Assembly: GCA_030610515.1 (NCBI GenBank) | Contig: JAUWRQ010000064.1 | Location: 1-6,634, forward strand | Direction: 5' to 3' | DNA from: Candidatus Eiseniibacteriota bacterium | Lineage (GTDB): Bacteria > Joyebacterota > Joyebacteria > Joyebacterales > Joyebacteraceae | DNA: 6,634 nucleotides | Shown here: positions 5,766 to 6,634 of the stretch, in pieces | Layout of the letters: the number at the start of each line of letters is the position of its first letter | Numbering within the stretch: position 1 is the stretch's first letter | Notes under the pieces: generated by a model | Told to the model about the DNA's origin: nothing | The model's database searches: none | What the model saw: the letters and a program-made list of their open reading frames with translations, nothing else | Program-made: the position numbers and the translations under genes

Positions 5766-6542
5766 CTAGCCGGGCGCGGGCTTGAGGCTTCGCGCAACGA
5801 TGTACATCGGCGTGTGCCGCGCTAGCACGACGTCCGGCTCCCTGTCTTCGTAGAGACCCGTGAGCACGAACCCCGCGTCCAACTGGCCGCCGATCTGGTC
5901 CTCGAGCGTATGCCCGAACTCGACGGCGCGCCCCTCGGTCGCGAGCTTGGCGACGCCGTCGGGTCCGTAGAATTCAGGATCCGAGTGCGGGAGCGAGCGC
6001 GCGACCTCGAGCCTGCCCTCGTCCATCGCGTCCTCATCGAAGATGTAGATCGTCCCATTCGAGAACGCCGACAGAAGCTGGCCCCACGGCCTGAGGACGC
6101 GGTATGCCTCTCTCCAGACCGGCCGGACGTCGGGGATGAAGCAGTTCGAGACTGGGTGAACGATGAGGTCGAAGCTCTCGTCATCGAACCTCGAGAGGTC
6201 TGTCATGTCGCCGAGGGTCGTCTCGATGTCGAGAGATTCCCGCTCCGCCACCTCCCGATCTCCCTCCAGCTGCCGCGGTGAGTTGTCGAGCACCGTGACC
6301 GCGGCTCCGGCGGCCGAGAGGATGGGTCCCTGCTGTCCCCCGCCGGACGCGAGGCAAAGGACGCGCGTTCCGTCGAGCGGTGGGAACCACGACCGCGGAA
6401 CGGGCCGCATCGGCGTGAGGAATATCTGCCACTCGCCGCGCCGGGCGTCGGCGACGGTCGCGGCGTCCACGGGAACCGTCCACGGGTTCTCGCGATCGAC
6501 CTCGGCGTCCCAGGCGTCTCTGTTGTGCTTGAGGACGTCCAC
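5766..6542 (-). CDS. Class I SAM-dependent methyltransferase
   Basis: A 258-residue Rossmann-fold methyltransferase of the Methyltransf_11 kind, transferring a methyl group from S-adenosylmethionine to an unknown acceptor. The conserved opening [11 protein letters not shown] (5-15) leads to the SAM-binding motif [14 protein letters not shown] (61-73). The ribose-binding acid Asp86 follows in [11 protein letters not shown] (83-93), then GDMTDL (111-116) and the motif after it, [12 protein letters not shown] (124-135). [19 protein letters not shown] (142-160) is the usual helix-strand after motif III. The family is widespread and mostly uncharacterised. I prefer the GTG at 6542, which is 2 nt after the stop of the upstream gene and gives the family-like start [15 protein letters not shown] at 6575 in the same frame would add 11 residues overlapping that gene and has no Shine-Dalgarno. 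The gene is likely translationally coupled to its upstream neighbour. Confidence 0.92.
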   Translation of the reverse strand: MDVLKHNRDAWDAEVDRENPWTVPVDAATVADARRGEWQIFLTPMRPVPRSWFPPLDGTRVLCLASGGGQQGPILSAAGAAVTVLDNSPRQLEGDREVAERESLDIETTLGDMTDLSRFDDESFDLIVHPVSNCFIPDVRPVWREAYRVLRPWGQLLSAFSNGTIYIFDEDAMDEGRLEVARSLPHSDPEFYGPDGVAKLATEGRAVEFGHTLEDQIGGQLDAGFVLTGLYEDREPDVVLARHTPMYIVARSLKPAPG

Positions 6543-6544
6543 GT

Positions 6545-6634
6545 CTACCGGTACAGCTCCTTGATGGCGCTCCACGAACCAAACTCGACGGGAACGTCGG
6601 CTCCAGGCAGCTCTATCGTCGCCGTGGCGGGAGC
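6545..6634 (-). CDS. C-terminal 29 codons of an unrecognised gene (cut by window edge)
   Basis: From the right edge, one minus-strand frame stays open to a TAG at 6547-6545. It reads as a normal protein end: hydrophobic [13 protein letters not shown] followed by the short helix-like [10 protein letters not shown]. The composition is balanced and third codon positions are mostly G or C (22 of 29), unlike the arginine-rich alternative frame. The stop is 2 nt before the methyltransferase GTG, an arrangement typical of an operon. The fragment is too short for me to name a family. Confidence 0.6.
   Translation of the reverse strand, partial: APATATIELPGADVPVEFGSWSAIKELYR
6557..6562 (-). promoter_or_regulatory. 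Probable ribosome binding site of the methyltransferase, inside the upstream gene
   Basis: AAGGAG occurs in the last codons of the upstream gene, 14 nt before the GTG at 6542. The spacing is longer than the usual 5-9 nt, so initiation may depend on coupling to the ribosome ending at 6545. No better site is visible. Confidence 0.4.

Noticed and set aside
4505..5797. Minus-strand open frame of 430 codons, longer than the SGNH hydrolase frame it overlaps
   Set aside because: The product is extremely arginine-rich and has no recognisable motif. The overlapping frame has a complete set of SGNH blocks, so this is a GC-rich shadow.
1..6634. CRISPR array, tRNA, rRNA, insertion sequence or phage-like system
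   Set aside because: No regular repeat-spacer pattern, tRNA-like cloverleaf, transposase motif or terminal inverted repeats were seen. The genes are ordinary chromosomal types in one orientation with uniform composition.

Overview
This is a GC-rich bacterial window (about 60% or more by eye) with strong GC preference at third codon positions. Every gene I can support lies on the minus strand, so transcription runs from the right edge to the left. A lipoprotein with a clean lipobox and a residue after the cysteine that suits outer-membrane sorting suggests a diderm. The proteins do not resemble one well-studied genus, so an uncultured or metagenome-derived lineage is plausible. I cannot place it further.

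Layout in transcription order: (1) the last 29 codons of an unrecognised gene at 6634-6545. (2) A class I SAM-dependent methyltransferase starting with GTG only 2 nt after that gene's stop. (3) After 86 bp, a membrane-anchored SGNH/GDSL hydrolase with a GTG start and a strong Shine-Dalgarno. (4) After 114 bp, a HemG-like flavodoxin-fold protein. (5) After 98 bp, a MarC/YhgN-family six-helix membrane protein. (6) After 20 bp, a two-domain lipoprotein whose C-terminal half is a GyrI-like (AraC effector-binding type) ligand domain. (7) A non-coding gap of 364 bp holding a possible terminator hairpin, an imperfect direct repeat, a near-consensus sigma-70 promoter and a GC-rich leader. (8) The first 444 residues of a type II (Ca2+/Mg2+/Na+-like) P-type ATPase that runs off the left edge.

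The genes look like general envelope and small-molecule functions. The tightest linkages are the unknown gene with the methyltransferase (2 nt apart) and the MarC-like protein with the lipoprotein (20 nt apart). The ATPase appears to be a separate transcription unit with its own promoter.

I see no CRISPR array, tRNA, rRNA, insertion sequence or phage gene, and no clear unknown multi-gene system. The most notable points are the extracytoplasmic GyrI-like domain fused to a lipoprotein, the Glu-to-Gln change in the ion-binding PEGLP motif of the ATPase, and the structured leader in front of that ATPase.
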